Shown: piece after piece, positions 6,619 through 14,409 of the stretch
Layout: each line of letters starts with the position of its first letter
Numbering within the stretch: the stretch's first letter is position 1
Assembly (NCBI GenBank): GCA_903847285.1
Contig: CAINDH010000189.1
Coordinates: forward strand, 1-23,370
Source: an uncultured Verrucomicrobia subdivision 3 bacterium
GTDB taxonomy: Bacteria; Verrucomicrobiota; Verrucomicrobiae; Limisphaerales; UBA11358
Direction: 5' to 3'
DNA: 23,370 nt
The notes under the pieces: model-generated
The model's input: the letters and a program-made list of their open reading frames with translations, nothing else
What the model was told of the DNA's origin: nothing
Database searches by the model: none
Translations under genes and position numbers: made by a program

Positions 6619-6933
6619 ATGAAATCCCCGCTCCGCATCCCAGTGGAATACACATTCCTCCCAGCTCAAAAGCTGACCGTGCGTTCGGCTTCCATCCGAG
6701 TGCCGCTGCGCGGACCCTTTAAGCCTGCCTTGATTTTTCCACCCTGCGGAACAACTGAAAAAACCTTTGCGCCGATGCCTGCGGGTCAGCAGCAGCAGCG
6801 GGCAATGCTTGAAAGCTACACGTGGCCGGGAGTGGCACATTTTTTTTCCGGTCAGCGGGACAAACTTGAAGCCGGTCTCGCGGCATGGCGCCACTTTTGC
6901 AAGGGATTTATCAGAGGGGTGCCCCATGATTGA
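6619..6933 (+). CDS. Unknown 104-residue protein, first gene of small-gene cluster
   Basis: A 104-residue protein, MKSPLRIPVEYTFLPAQ..., with no signal peptide or membrane segment that I can see and no recognised domain. It contains a QQQQ run (61-region, encoded by CAG repeats), two cysteines, and a basic/aromatic C-terminal third (AAWRHFCKGF). The case for it being real is the promoter: an operator and -10 box with exactly the geometry of the YHYH gene promoters sit in front of this ATG. Its end overlaps the next small gene by 8 bp (ATGATTGA), which suggests translational coupling. A long minus-strand reading frame covers the same DNA but shows no domain and no promoter. Function unknown. 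Confidence 0.5.
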   Translation: MKSPLRIPVEYTFLPAQKLTVRSASIRVPLRGPFKPALIFPPCGTTEKTFAPMPAGQQQQRAMLESYTWPGVAHFFSGQRDKLEAGLAAWRHFCKGFIRGVPHD

Positions 6934-7084
6934 ACTGCTTTGCCTTGCCGCTGCTGTCATTTGCGGCTTGGGCAGTCTGACGCTCTGGGCTGGTATGCTG
7001 CTGGCAAGAGCGGCTGATCTGCGGATGGATGATCTGTTTCGGTCACAGCCATTTTTGACGGGAAAACCGGAAAATTCTGGATGA
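6926..7084 (+). CDS. Small membrane protein (52 residues), overlaps gene upstream
   Basis: The protein begins MIELLCLAAAVICGLGSL and has one hydrophobic segment at about residues 3-27, followed by a short polar tail ending KPENSG. It overlaps the stop of the 104-residue gene by 8 bp, and GAGGGG at 6914-6919 lies 6 bp upstream as a plausible Shine-Dalgarno site. It looks like a single-span inner-membrane miniprotein with the N-terminus outside or in a hairpin. I recognise no family. Such proteins are often accessory subunits or modulators of larger membrane proteins, for example of a neighbouring sensor kinase, but that is speculation. Confidence 0.5.
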   Translation: MIELLCLAAAVICGLGSLTLWAGMLLARAADLRMDDLFRSQPFLTGKPENSG

Positions 7085-7203
7085 AATTCTGATGTAGCGG
7101 GTGTCCTTGCAAGCGTTTTTGGGGTTTGGGTTGGCACTTGCGAGGGCGCCCGCTGCACCAGAGTAAACAGTGAAAGTGCATGATTTGAAATGAGATCAGC
7201 GAT

Positions 7204-7368
7204 ATGAAAACTGTCCTTCTGACATATATTTGCGGCGAGGAATCCAGCTGCAATCGCCCGAAGCGGAGCCGCTCGGCGCACGAACGACAGATGCAATTTT
7301 TTACGGTGATGTTTTCTACCGTGTTGCTGACTGTGTTTGGGGTGTTGTTCTGCTTCCTTAACCGTTGA
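7204..7368 (+). CDS. Small membrane protein (54 residues) with basic N-terminus
   Basis: A 54-residue reading frame, MKTVLLTYICGEESS..., with a basic middle (RPKRSRSAHER) and a strongly hydrophobic C-terminal span at about 31-52 (FFTVMFSTVLLTVF). The positive residues before the span predict the N-terminus in the cytoplasm and a tail anchor. There are four cysteines. It lies 119 bp after the previous small gene. The ribosome-binding region is weak. The 13-base context AGCGATATGAAAA around its start is repeated exactly at the start of the next small frame. No family recognised; coding status is likely but not certain. Confidence 0.4.
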   Translation: MKTVLLTYICGEESSCNRPKRSRSAHERQMQFFTVMFSTVLLTVFGVLFCFLNR

Positions 7369-7374
7369 AGCGAT

Positions 7375-7515
7375 ATGAAAAAAGTAACTGCCAAGACTGA
7401 AAGCGTCGCGCCGGGATCTCCCGGTAAAGAACGCGTGAGCGGGCGCGGCAAATTCCTCCGCTCGCCGCCCATCCGCCAATTGATGAAGCCGGTCATCCGA
7501 CCAATGTGGGCATGA
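7375..7515 (+). CDS. Small basic protein (46 residues), possible
   Basis: A 46-residue frame, MKKVTAKTESVAPGSPGK..., starting 6 bp after the stop of the 54-residue gene. It is very basic (many Lys and Arg), has no hydrophobic segment, and would be cytoplasmic, possibly RNA- or DNA-binding or largely unstructured. It shares its start context (AGCGATATGAAAA) with the preceding gene and ends 27 bp before the stop of the convergent kinase gene of system 2. The evidence is only tight spacing and the repeated start context, so it could be a chance frame. Confidence 0.3.
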   Translation: MKKVTAKTESVAPGSPGKERVSGRGKFLRSPPIRQLMKPVIRPMWA

Positions 7516-7542
7516 ACAGCGGTTGCTATCGCTGCTGAAATT

Positions 7543-9081
7543 TTAAACTGGCAGTCGCACCGTAAAGGTCGTTCCCACGGACACTTCGCTTGTCACTTCG
7601 ATTGTTCCGCCGTGCGCCTCCACGATGGCCCTGCAGATAGACAGGCCGAGGCCGGAGTTGCCCGCGCCCGTGCGCGATCGGTCAGCGCGATAAAATCTTT
7701 CAAAGACCCTCGGCAAATCTACCGCCGCGATCCCTTTTCCCGTGTCCGCCACCGTCAGCACCGCGAGCGTGCTTTGCATTTCCAGTTTCACCCGCACTTC
7801 GCCACCGGGACGGTTATATTGAATCGCGTTCGTCAGTAAATTGGTGACGACTTGCGCGAGCCGCTCCGAATCACCGGTCAGTGGCGCTGGTAAAATTTCG
7901 GAAACAATTTTCACGCCGCGCTCCTCTGCCAAGGTCTGCACCAGCTCGGCTGAATCCCTGAGCGTGTTAGCCAGATCGAGCGGCAACCGCTTCAAAACTT
8001 CCTGCCCGGCATCAAAACGAGCCAGTTCCAGCAACGATTCGATGAGCTTGCGCATCCGCTGCGCTGCACGTTGGCAAGCCTCGACAGTCTGCTTGTAACC
8101 CGCCGCATCGCGCTCGCGTGCGAGTGACATTTGGGTTTGTGTGAGGATGACAGTGACCGGCGTGCGCAACTCGTGCGCCGCGTCCGAGGCGAATTGCTTC
8201 TGCTGCGCGAACGCCGTTTCCAAACGCGCAAACGTGGAATTCAAAACCGCCGCGAGTTGGCCAAGTTCGCTCTCCGCCTCGGCCACGTTGATGCGCTGCG
8301 ATAAATCACCGGCAGAGATTTTCACCGCCGTCGCACTGATTTCTGAAATCGGTTTCAGCGAACACCCCACGAACCACCAGCCGCCAATGAGTCCGACAAA
8401 CAAAATCAATCCGCCCACGCCTGCCAGATTGCGTGCTGTGCTGCGAAGCTCCGCGCGTATCGGCTTCAGGGAGCCGCCGACTTCGATGGCCTCGGCTGAC
8501 GGAAGAATTTCGACGATAACCTGGTCGTCACCCGATTGGATAACTTTTGGCGCGACCAATTTTCTTGGTCGCGGTTGCCCTTCGCGTGGTTGAGCAGCAC
8601 CGCTCACCGATTCTAAATAGTAGGCTTCCAACTGTGTCGACTTGGACTGACGGTAATTGCCCGATTGGCTAACAACGGCGCTCTCATTTTCCGCTAAGTG
8701 CGTGATCTTGAAGAAAAACCCGTTCAGGTCATTCGTGTCAAATAGCCTCGCGTTTTCCGGTGCGAGGTGGAACACAGGTTGGCGGCGCTGAAATTCTGGA
8801 GGGCCATCCTGCGGAAACTGACCTTGCTGAAATCGATCTTCTGGTGGCGGTGGGCGATTGCCAAACTGTTCTCTGCCGTTGCCATTGCCCGGGCGCGGTG
8901 GTGGTTGCCGGAGATTGTTCGCGAGAATTCCGATGCGCTGATGCAACTCATCATCCAAGTGGCGGAACTGCCGGGCGCGCTCCAACTGATACGCCGTGCC
9001 ACCAAACCCCGCCAGCACGACCACCAGAATGAGGCCATACCAGAGCTGCAGCCGCCATTTGATGGATTTAAAAAGTTTCAT
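7543..9081 (-). CDS. Two-component sensor histidine kinase, system 2
   Basis: A 512-residue membrane kinase whose ATG overlaps the stop of its response regulator gene by 4 bp (ATGA). TM1 is about 11-32. The periplasmic part (about 33-218) is unusually long and holds a Pro/Gly/Gln/Asn/Arg-rich stretch at about 59-102. TM2 is about 219-240, followed by HAMP and H303 in AHELRTP. The N-box NLLTNAIQYN, G1 DTGKGI, FERFYR and GNSGLGLSI are intact. The stretch from NSTFARLE through HELRTP is nearly identical to kinase 1, showing recent paralogy, while the sensor regions share little. Proline-rich periplasmic linkers are seen in some CusS-like kinases, but no metal-binding motif is evident here. Confidence 0.93.
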   Translation of the reverse strand: MKLFKSIKWRLQLWYGLILVVVLAGFGGTAYQLERARQFRHLDDELHQRIGILANNLRQPPPRPGNGNGREQFGNRPPPPEDRFQQGQFPQDGPPEFQRRQPVFHLAPENARLFDTNDLNGFFFKITHLAENESAVVSQSGNYRQSKSTQLEAYYLESVSGAAQPREGQPRPRKLVAPKVIQSGDDQVIVEILPSAEAIEVGGSLKPIRAELRSTARNLAGVGGLILFVGLIGGWWFVGCSLKPISEISATAVKISAGDLSQRINVAEAESELGQLAAVLNSTFARLETAFAQQKQFASDAAHELRTPVTVILTQTQMSLARERDAAGYKQTVEACQRAAQRMRKLIESLLELARFDAGQEVLKRLPLDLANTLRDSAELVQTLAEERGVKIVSEILPAPLTGDSERLAQVVTNLLTNAIQYNRPGGEVRVKLEMQSTLAVLTVADTGKGIAAVDLPRVFERFYRADRSRTGAGNSGLGLSICRAIVEAHGGTIEVTSEVSVGTTFTVRLPV

Positions 9082-9728
9082 TCAATGCAGTAGCCGTGCC
9101 CGCGCCGCGTGGCGATGAATTCCGCACCCAGTTTTTTACGCACGTTGGAGACGTGAACGTCGAGCAGGTTAGACATCGTCGTGTCATTCTCGTCAAAGAG
9201 ATGTTCGTATAGCTGCGTGCGCGTGACGACTACGCCCCGATGCAGCGCAAGAAATTCCACCAGCGAATATTCGCGTGCCGTGAGTTCCACCGGTTTGTCT
9301 TTGAGCGAAACCAGACGCGCGGCGGTGTCCACTTTCACCTCGCCGAGGGCGATGACGTTTGTGGACTTGTTCGCGCTGCGGCGGATGATGGAGCGCAGGC
9401 GAGCAAAGACTTCCTCCAGATCGAACGGCTTCACGACATAATCATCTGCGCCGGTGTCGAGGCCCTTCACGCGGTCGCGGGTCTGGTCACGTGCGGTGAG
9501 CATCAGCACGGGAGTTTTTTTCGTTTTACGGAGGCGCTTCAAAACCTCCCAGCCATCCATGCCCGGCAACATCACGTCGAGCACGATGGCATCATAGTCC
9601 GTGCCTTCGGCGTTGAAGAGCCCGTCGTCGCCGTTGTCGGCGGTGTCCACGGCGTAGCCCTCTTCGCGCAAGGCTTGAGCGAGGCTCGCGAGCAGATCAG
9701 GTTCGTCTTCGACAATCAGGATTCTCAT
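9078..9728 (-). CDS. OmpR/PhoB-family response regulator, system 2
   Basis: A 216-residue regulator starting MRILIVEDEP; an in-frame ATG 24 bp upstream is less likely because the family starts at MRIL. The receiver domain shows E7/D8, phospho-acceptor D51 (IVLDVMLP), T78 and K100 (VKPFD). The winged helix has the recognition helix NLLDVHVSNVRKKLG and ends RRGHGYCIE. It overlaps its kinase gene by 4 bp, so the two are translationally coupled. Upstream, an 11-bp-pitch TTCA/TTAA repeat (9788-9802) may be an autoregulatory site. Confidence 0.94.
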   Translation of the reverse strand: MRILIVEDEPDLLASLAQALREEGYAVDTADNGDDGLFNAEGTDYDAIVLDVMLPGMDGWEVLKRLRKTKKTPVLMLTARDQTRDRVKGLDTGADDYVVKPFDLEEVFARLRSIIRRSANKSTNVIALGEVKVDTAARLVSLKDKPVELTAREYSLVEFLALHRGVVVTRTQLYEHLFDENDTTMSNLLDVHVSNVRKKLGAEFIATRRGHGYCIE

Positions 9729-9769
9729 GGCGGTGTGCGGAATGATTAACACAGCCGCGCACAGCCGTC

Positions 9770-9802
9770 ACGTTCGCAGAAACAACCTTAACGCCAGATG
9801 AA
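9770..9802 (-). promoter_or_regulatory. Weaker copy of the 11-bp operator upstream of RR2
   Basis: On the minus strand TTCA (9799-9802) and TTAA (9788-9791) are spaced 11 bp apart, as at the YHYH promoters. Twelve bases downstream the hexamer is GAACGT (9770-9775), a poor -10 box, and 41 bp separate it from the ATG at 9728. The repeat fits the pattern; the -10 box does not fit well. The remaining bases of 9729-9910 show nothing else I can name. Confidence 0.35.
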
Positions 9803-9910
9803 GAATTACTGTCTAGTGGACGCATTTGAAGCACAAAGCATTACTGTGCGTGTTGCAGCTATGATTCACGAAACCACCGGCCGCACCTGGCGCAACGCGC
9901 CGAGCTTATC

Positions 9911-11260
9911 TCAAGTGGCTAGCGGAAGGCAAACCGAGAATGTCGTCCCGGAATTTTGCAGAGACGAAACTTCCATCGTCCCGCCGTGAGCTTCGATGAT
10001 CGCTTTGCAGATAGAAAGTCCCAGCCCCGCGTTGCCGGAGGAGCGTGATGCATCCGCGCGATAGAAGCGCTCGAAAATGTGCGGCAAATCCCTCGGTGCG
10101 ATGCCGATGCCAGTGTCCGTCACTCGTAAAATAGCGGATTGTTTCTGCGGAAAAATTTCCACGCGCACCTCGCCGTCAGGATGGTTGTATTGGATGGCGT
10201 TCATTACCAGGTTGGTGATGACCTGATGTATTTGCTCCGGGTCCCCGGCGATTTGTGTGATGTCGGCCGTCAAATTCATTTTTACCCCGTGTTCCTCAGC
10301 TAGCGGCTTCACGAGTTCAAGGCACTCGCTGGCGACTGGCAACAAATCAAACTTCGTGCGCCGCATATTTTCCTGACCGGCGTCCAGTCTCGCAAGTTGC
10401 AGTAGCGACGTGATGAGTTGTCGCATCCGCTGCGACGCGCGGTGGCAGGCTTCGATGGTCGCGAGGTTTTCTTCATAGCTGCGTTTGCGATTCAGCGCCG
10501 CACCGGTCTGCGCGATCAGCACGGAGACAGGTGTTCGCAATTCATGCGCAGCATCCGCGGCAAATCTTTTTTGCAGCGTGAACGCCGCGTCCAGCCGCGT
10601 GAAGGTGAAATTTAAAACGGTCGCGAGCCGCCCCAATTCGCTCTTGGTCTCGGCGGTGTTGATGCGTTGCGACAAATCTCCGCTGGAAATCTTTTCCGCC
10701 GCCGCGCTGATTTCGGCGATGGGCCGCAACGCCCGCGACACGATAAACCAGCCGATGGCCAGACCAAAAATCCAGATCGCGCCGCTCACGCCTGCGAGCT
10801 TGAGTGTGTGCCGATGCAACTCTGAAAACTCGTCGTTCATCCGGTGGCCAACCAATATTTTCTCGTTCGTGGGAGTGCGGATACGCATCAGCCGCCAGCC
10901 GTTAGTCTCCGCAGTATAGTTTTTTGAGCGGGCGATTTCTTTTCCATCTGAGGCAATGATTTGAAACACAAAATCCTGCCCAAACATTTCCTGCACGTGC
11001 GACGGGAGTCGGAAGTTTTCTGCACTCGGCGGCATTCTCGGACTAAACTGTGGGTTGGCATCCGGACTTTCACTGGGTGGTGGCGGACCGTTGAGTGTAT
11101 CTGCAAGCTTTTTGGTCCGTTCCCGGAGCTTTAAATCGGCTTGCTGGAAAACGCGCGTGCGCTCCACCTCATACGCCGCGATGCCGAGGCCCAGCAGCAC
11201 GGCGAACAGCACAAGGCCATACCAGAGCTGGATGCGGACTTGGATGGAGTTAAAATTCAT
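9911..11260 (-). CDS. Two-component sensor histidine kinase, system 3
   Basis: A 449-residue kinase starting MNFNSIQVRIQLWYG. This ATG gives an ATGA overlap with the regulator's stop, as in system 2, so it is preferred to the ATG 9 bp upstream. TM1 is about 12-31. The periplasmic domain of about 120 residues contains a short proline-rich segment (GPPPPSES, about 58-65). TM2 is about 156-175, then HAMP, with H239 in AHELRTP. The N-box NLVMNAIQYN, G1 DTGIGI, FERFYR and GNAGLGLSI are intact. It is the shortest of the three kinases and is closest to the YHYH genes, so it is the best candidate for their direct sensor. Confidence 0.93.
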   Translation of the reverse strand: MNFNSIQVRIQLWYGLVLFAVLLGLGIAAYEVERTRVFQQADLKLRERTKKLADTLNGPPPPSESPDANPQFSPRMPPSAENFRLPSHVQEMFGQDFVFQIIASDGKEIARSKNYTAETNGWRLMRIRTPTNEKILVGHRMNDEFSELHRHTLKLAGVSGAIWIFGLAIGWFIVSRALRPIAEISAAAEKISSGDLSQRINTAETKSELGRLATVLNFTFTRLDAAFTLQKRFAADAAHELRTPVSVLIAQTGAALNRKRSYEENLATIEACHRASQRMRQLITSLLQLARLDAGQENMRRTKFDLLPVASECLELVKPLAEEHGVKMNLTADITQIAGDPEQIHQVITNLVMNAIQYNHPDGEVRVEIFPQKQSAILRVTDTGIGIAPRDLPHIFERFYRADASRSSGNAGLGLSICKAIIEAHGGTMEVSSLQNSGTTFSVCLPLAT

Positions 11261-11907
11261 TCGATGCAATATCCGTGGCCACGCCGCGTGGTGATGAGTT
11301 CCGCCCCAAGTTTTTTCCGGATATTGAACACATGGACATCGAGGAGATTTGAGCCGGTGTCTTCAGTCGCATCAGAGAGATGCTCAAATAACTGGTCGCG
11401 GGAAATGACTTTGCCGCGATGCATCGCCAGGAATTCCAACACGCGGTATTCTCGCGGCGTGAGTTCAACCGCCATGTTCTTTTGCAAAACCAGCCGGAGC
11501 GCGGTGTCAATCTTCAGATCCCCAATCTCAAAAATGTTTTTCGATTTGCTGGCGTGGCGGCGGATGACGGCTCGCAAGCGTGCCGTCAGCTCCTCAAAAT
11601 CAAACGGCTTCACGACGTAATCATCCGCGCCGATGTCGAGGCCGCGCACACGGTCGCTGATCTGGTCGCGGGCGGTAAGCATGAGCACGGGCGTGGCTTT
11701 TATTTCGCGGAGCCGGTTGAGCAATTCCCAGCCGTCGAGTTTTGGGAGCATCACGTCGAGGATAATGGCGTCGTAATCGAAGTTCAGCGCGTGGTAGAGG
11801 CCAAGTTCGCCGTCCGCCGCCGAGTCCACGGCGTAGCCCTCGTCGCGCAGCACCACGGCGATGCTTTGGAGCAAATCGCGCTCGTCTTCGACAATCAAAA
11901 TTCTCAT
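11257..11907 (-). CDS. OmpR/PhoB-family response regulator, system 3
   Basis: A 216-residue regulator starting MRILIVEDER; a longer start 27 bp upstream is in frame but not family-like. The receiver domain has E7/D8, D51 (IILDVMLP), a TA pair after VLML and K100 (VKPFDF). The recognition helix NLLDVHVFNIRKKLG differs from those of RR1 and RR2 at only a few positions, and the end is RRGHGYCIE. It is divergent from YHYH gene 1. The 109-bp region between them holds two 11-bp-pitch TTAA repeats, one facing each gene, so it probably regulates both itself and the YHYH gene. Confidence 0.94.
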   Translation of the reverse strand: MRILIVEDERDLLQSIAVVLRDEGYAVDSAADGELGLYHALNFDYDAIILDVMLPKLDGWELLNRLREIKATPVLMLTARDQISDRVRGLDIGADDYVVKPFDFEELTARLRAVIRRHASKSKNIFEIGDLKIDTALRLVLQKNMAVELTPREYRVLEFLAMHRGKVISRDQLFEHLSDATEDTGSNLLDVHVFNIRKKLGAELITTRRGHGYCIE

Positions 11908-11917
11908 TGCGGTCGCG

Positions 11918-11950
11918 AGCCTGACGGAATCCACATTAAGGAAAGGTTAA
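11918..11950 (-). promoter_or_regulatory. RR operator plus -10 box of the RR3-HK3 operon
   Basis: Read on the minus strand, TTAA (11947-11950) and TTAA (11936-11939) lie 11 bp apart. Then come 12 bp and CAGGCT (11918-11923), which differs by one base from the TAGGCT of the divergent YHYH promoter. The ATG at 11907 is 10 bp further, so the leader would be about 3-4 nt. The position suggests autoregulation by the encoded regulator or its paralogues. Confidence 0.6.
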
Positions 11951-11977
11951 GAGAAAACTTTTAAGAAAATTGTGTCG

Positions 11978-12010
11978 TTAACCGGTTCTTAATTTTGGCG
12001 GGCTTAGGCT
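11978..12010 (+). promoter_or_regulatory. RR operator plus -10 box of YHYH gene 1
   Basis: TTAA at 11978-11981 and TTAA at 11989-11992 are spaced 11 bp apart. After 12 bp TAGGCT (12005-12010) forms the -10 box, and the ATG at 12017 is 6 bp beyond it. The predicted transcription start is the A of the ATG. The operator would cover about -39 to -25, where OmpR/PhoB-type activators contact RNA polymerase in place of a -35 box. Confidence 0.68.
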
Positions 12011-12016
12011 CGGGGC

Positions 12017-14392
12017 ATGAAAATTAAAAATTCATTCTTACGCAACACAGTCTCAACCGCGCTGGCACTGGTGTTGATGGCGGCAATGCTGCGCTCCAAT
12101 CTTTGCGCGGCGACCATCACCGTTGCCGACTCCATCGTTTCGCTTGCGACGAACGCGACGAAAAACTACACGTTCACCGATCCCAATTCGGTGCAGAGTG
12201 TAGTCTTCACGGTGACAATGGCGGCGTATTCGCCAAGTATCACGCCGACTTCACTGCAAAGCCTCGACAGCGACACACGCGTGGGCGGCAACAACCAGAA
12301 CGGATTCATCAATGGCTCGGGTGTGAATTTCTCTGCCGCCCTTGTTTCTTCTTCGAGCGGTGTGACGGCCAGCTCCATTAAGTTCGCCGTCACCGCGCTG
12401 GGCATTCGCCCGTCGGACGGTTCCGGAACGGTGAACTGGACTTCTTCCGCCGGAACGAAAAGTGTTTTCTTGAATAATGGCAATGAGGTCATGCAGGCGC
12501 TCGATGCGACGAACGTTGCGCTTAATTATTCCGCCCAGCTTCGCTTCCCGGACGCCGCCCAGATGCAGTTGACCGATGTGCCGGCACCCGGCCAAAGCAT
12601 TGTCTTCGCGGTAACATTTACGAGCACCGCCACGAACGATGCGCAGACGAGTGCCTGGCTCACGACGTATTCAGGTCAATACGCACGCATCACCACGAAT
12701 GCCGCCACGCGCAATGCCGGCACTTCGGTGACGACGTGGACTAACGGCAATTCCGCCGAGACACAGTCGCTGCCGGCCTATTGCGGCGTGCAGGAAATAT
12801 ATTCCTCGAGTAATTGGATTTATTTCCGCTCAACCGGCCTGGGCAGTCACACGATGGGACCGTGGTATAACGACGCCACGCGCACGACGCTCTTCATCAA
12901 CTGGCCGTGCAATCAGAAAGTTTTGTATCGCATCCCGCGCTCGGCGACGTTGACCGCACCGCCCGCAGTGAAAACCACGACGGCAGGCGCGGATGCGGCG
13001 GTGGGATATTTTGTGGACGGCGTGGCGGTGTTTGACCCGACGGATGGTTTTTCTTACAGCGGCGGCAGCGAGGCGAGTCCGGGCACCGGTCAATGGCATC
13101 GGGACGCCTATTTCAACGAGGCGATCACGTTCGACGTGGGAAATTCTCACCAACAAAACACCGGCACTTACCACAATCACGCCGACCCCATCGCGCTCCG
13201 CTATCTGCTCGGCGACAACATCCTTAAAACCGCCACGAACACCTATGTCGAGAACATCACGAACCTGAACTTGAAACATTCGCCCGTGCTCGGCTGGGCA
13301 CGCGATGGCTATCCGATTTACGGGCCTTATGGCTATTCCGTTACGACGAACGCCAATAGCGGCGTGCGCCGGATGGTTTCTGGATTTGTTCTCCGCGATG
13401 GGAACAACGGCACGGATAATTTGACAAACACTGCGCGTGCTACGTTGCCCGCGTGGATGCTGCGCAACAACGGCAACACCGCCGCAAGCGGTCCGGCGAT
13501 TTCTGCGACGTATCCGCTGGGGCGTTACAACCAAGATAATGCTTATCTCGGCGACCTCGTGAATCCGAACACGGGCCAGACAAATAAACTTGGCGTGGAC
13601 TTTGACCTCAACGAATACAACGTGCGCTTCTGCGTGACTCCGGAATTTCCTAAAGGCACTTACGCATATTTCATCTGCATCACCAGTAACGGCACGCCGA
13701 CGTTTCCCTACAACATGCCGTATTATTTTTACGGCAACCCCGCGGGTGGCACGGTGACAAACATCGCGGAAATGGTGACGACGAATTTTCTCGGCGGCAC
13801 AAACATCCTGAGCAAGATGAGTTCGCCCACCTATCTCGCCGGCGGATTCGTCTCGCTGAAATGGACGGGCATCGACGGTGGGAGTTATCAGATTGAAGGC
13901 TCCACCAACCTGACTTCCTGGACGTCTTTGGCGGGCGGCCTCGCTATCAATACTTACAACACGAACGGCCCCGGCAGCACTTACTTGGACAACGTCGGCA
14001 CATTGAGTAAACGTTTTTACCGTGCCGGTCGCACGGCGATTGCGGCGTTTGATCCCGTCACCGGCACGACGGGCGGCGGCACGGCAGCGCAAGGCATCAC
14101 GAGCATCGCGCCGTCCAGCGGTAATCGCAATACCACCGCTGCCACCACCATCACGCTCAACAGCAGCTACAACCCCGCGCCGCCGCCGGCGAGTAATCCG
14201 ACCACGAGCGTCACGCTCACACGCACGGGCGCGACGACCATCACCGGCACGTCCGTCTCGCGCAACAGCACCACGGGCGTCGTCAGTGCGAGCTTCGTGA
14301 TTCCAAGCAACGCCACGGTGGGAGCCTACACGGTGAACTGCGTCTTCGGCCCGAACACCTGGTCGCTGACGAATGGATTCACGGTGAATTGA
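12017..14392 (+). CDS. Exported YHYH-domain protein 1 (with extra N-terminal domain)
   Basis: A 791-residue exported protein. The signal peptide is at about 1-32. An extra domain of roughly 180 residues (about 33-212) appears beta-rich and Ser/Thr/Asn-rich and has no counterpart in the two paralogues downstream. The YHYH core starts at about 213 (SAWLTTYSGQYARI) and carries the motif Y385-H386-N387-H388 followed by DPIALRYLLGD. Further core landmarks are GYPIYGPYGYS, SGVRRMVSGFV and VTPEFPKGTYAYF. A segment of the 'YQIEGSTNLTSW' type and a C-terminal IPT/TIG-like domain (from about GITSIAPSSGNR) complete it. The conserved His/Tyr residues could bind metal, but the family's biochemical role is not known to me. 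It is probably an extracellular or surface protein controlled by the adjacent two-component systems. Large opposite-strand frames here are shadows. Confidence 0.85.
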   Translation: MKIKNSFLRNTVSTALALVLMAAMLRSNLCAATITVADSIVSLATNATKNYTFTDPNSVQSVVFTVTMAAYSPSITPTSLQSLDSDTRVGGNNQNGFINGSGVNFSAALVSSSSGVTASSIKFAVTALGIRPSDGSGTVNWTSSAGTKSVFLNNGNEVMQALDATNVALNYSAQLRFPDAAQMQLTDVPAPGQSIVFAVTFTSTATNDAQTSAWLTTYSGQYARITTNAATRNAGTSVTTWTNGNSAETQSLPAYCGVQEIYSSSNWIYFRSTGLGSHTMGPWYNDATRTTLFINWPCNQKVLYRIPRSATLTAPPAVKTTTAGADAAVGYFVDGVAVFDPTDGFSYSGGSEASPGTGQWHRDAYFNEAITFDVGNSHQQNTGTYHNHADPIALRYLLGDNILKTATNTYVENITNLNLKHSPVLGWARDGYPIYGPYGYSVTTNANSGVRRMVSGFVLRDGNNGTDNLTNTARATLPAWMLRNNGNTAASGPAISATYPLGRYNQDNAYLGDLVNPNTGQTNKLGVDFDLNEYNVRFCVTPEFPKGTYAYFICITSNGTPTFPYNMPYYFYGNPAGGTVTNIAEMVTTNFLGGTNILSKMSSPTYLAGGFVSLKWTGIDGGSYQIEGSTNLTSWTSLAGGLAINTYNTNGPGSTYLDNVGTLSKRFYRAGRTAIAAFDPVTGTTGGGTAAQGITSIAPSSGNRNTTAATTITLNSSYNPAPPPASNPTTSVTLTRTGATTITGTSVSRNSTTGVVSASFVIPSNATVGAYTVNCVFGPNTWSLTNGFTVN

Positions 14393-14409
14393 AACCGGGA
14401 AAAATACGC

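Noticed and set aside
6787..6800. CAG triplet run
   Set aside because: Only four units; it encodes Gln in the 104-residue protein and is too short to count as a notable repeat.
6580..7479. A 299-residue minus-strand frame in the gap between systems 1 and 2
   Set aside because: Its composition is Arg/Ser/His-rich and low in acidic residues, it shows no domain, and it runs through the operator. The plus-strand small frames have a promoter and ordered overlaps, so they explain the region better.
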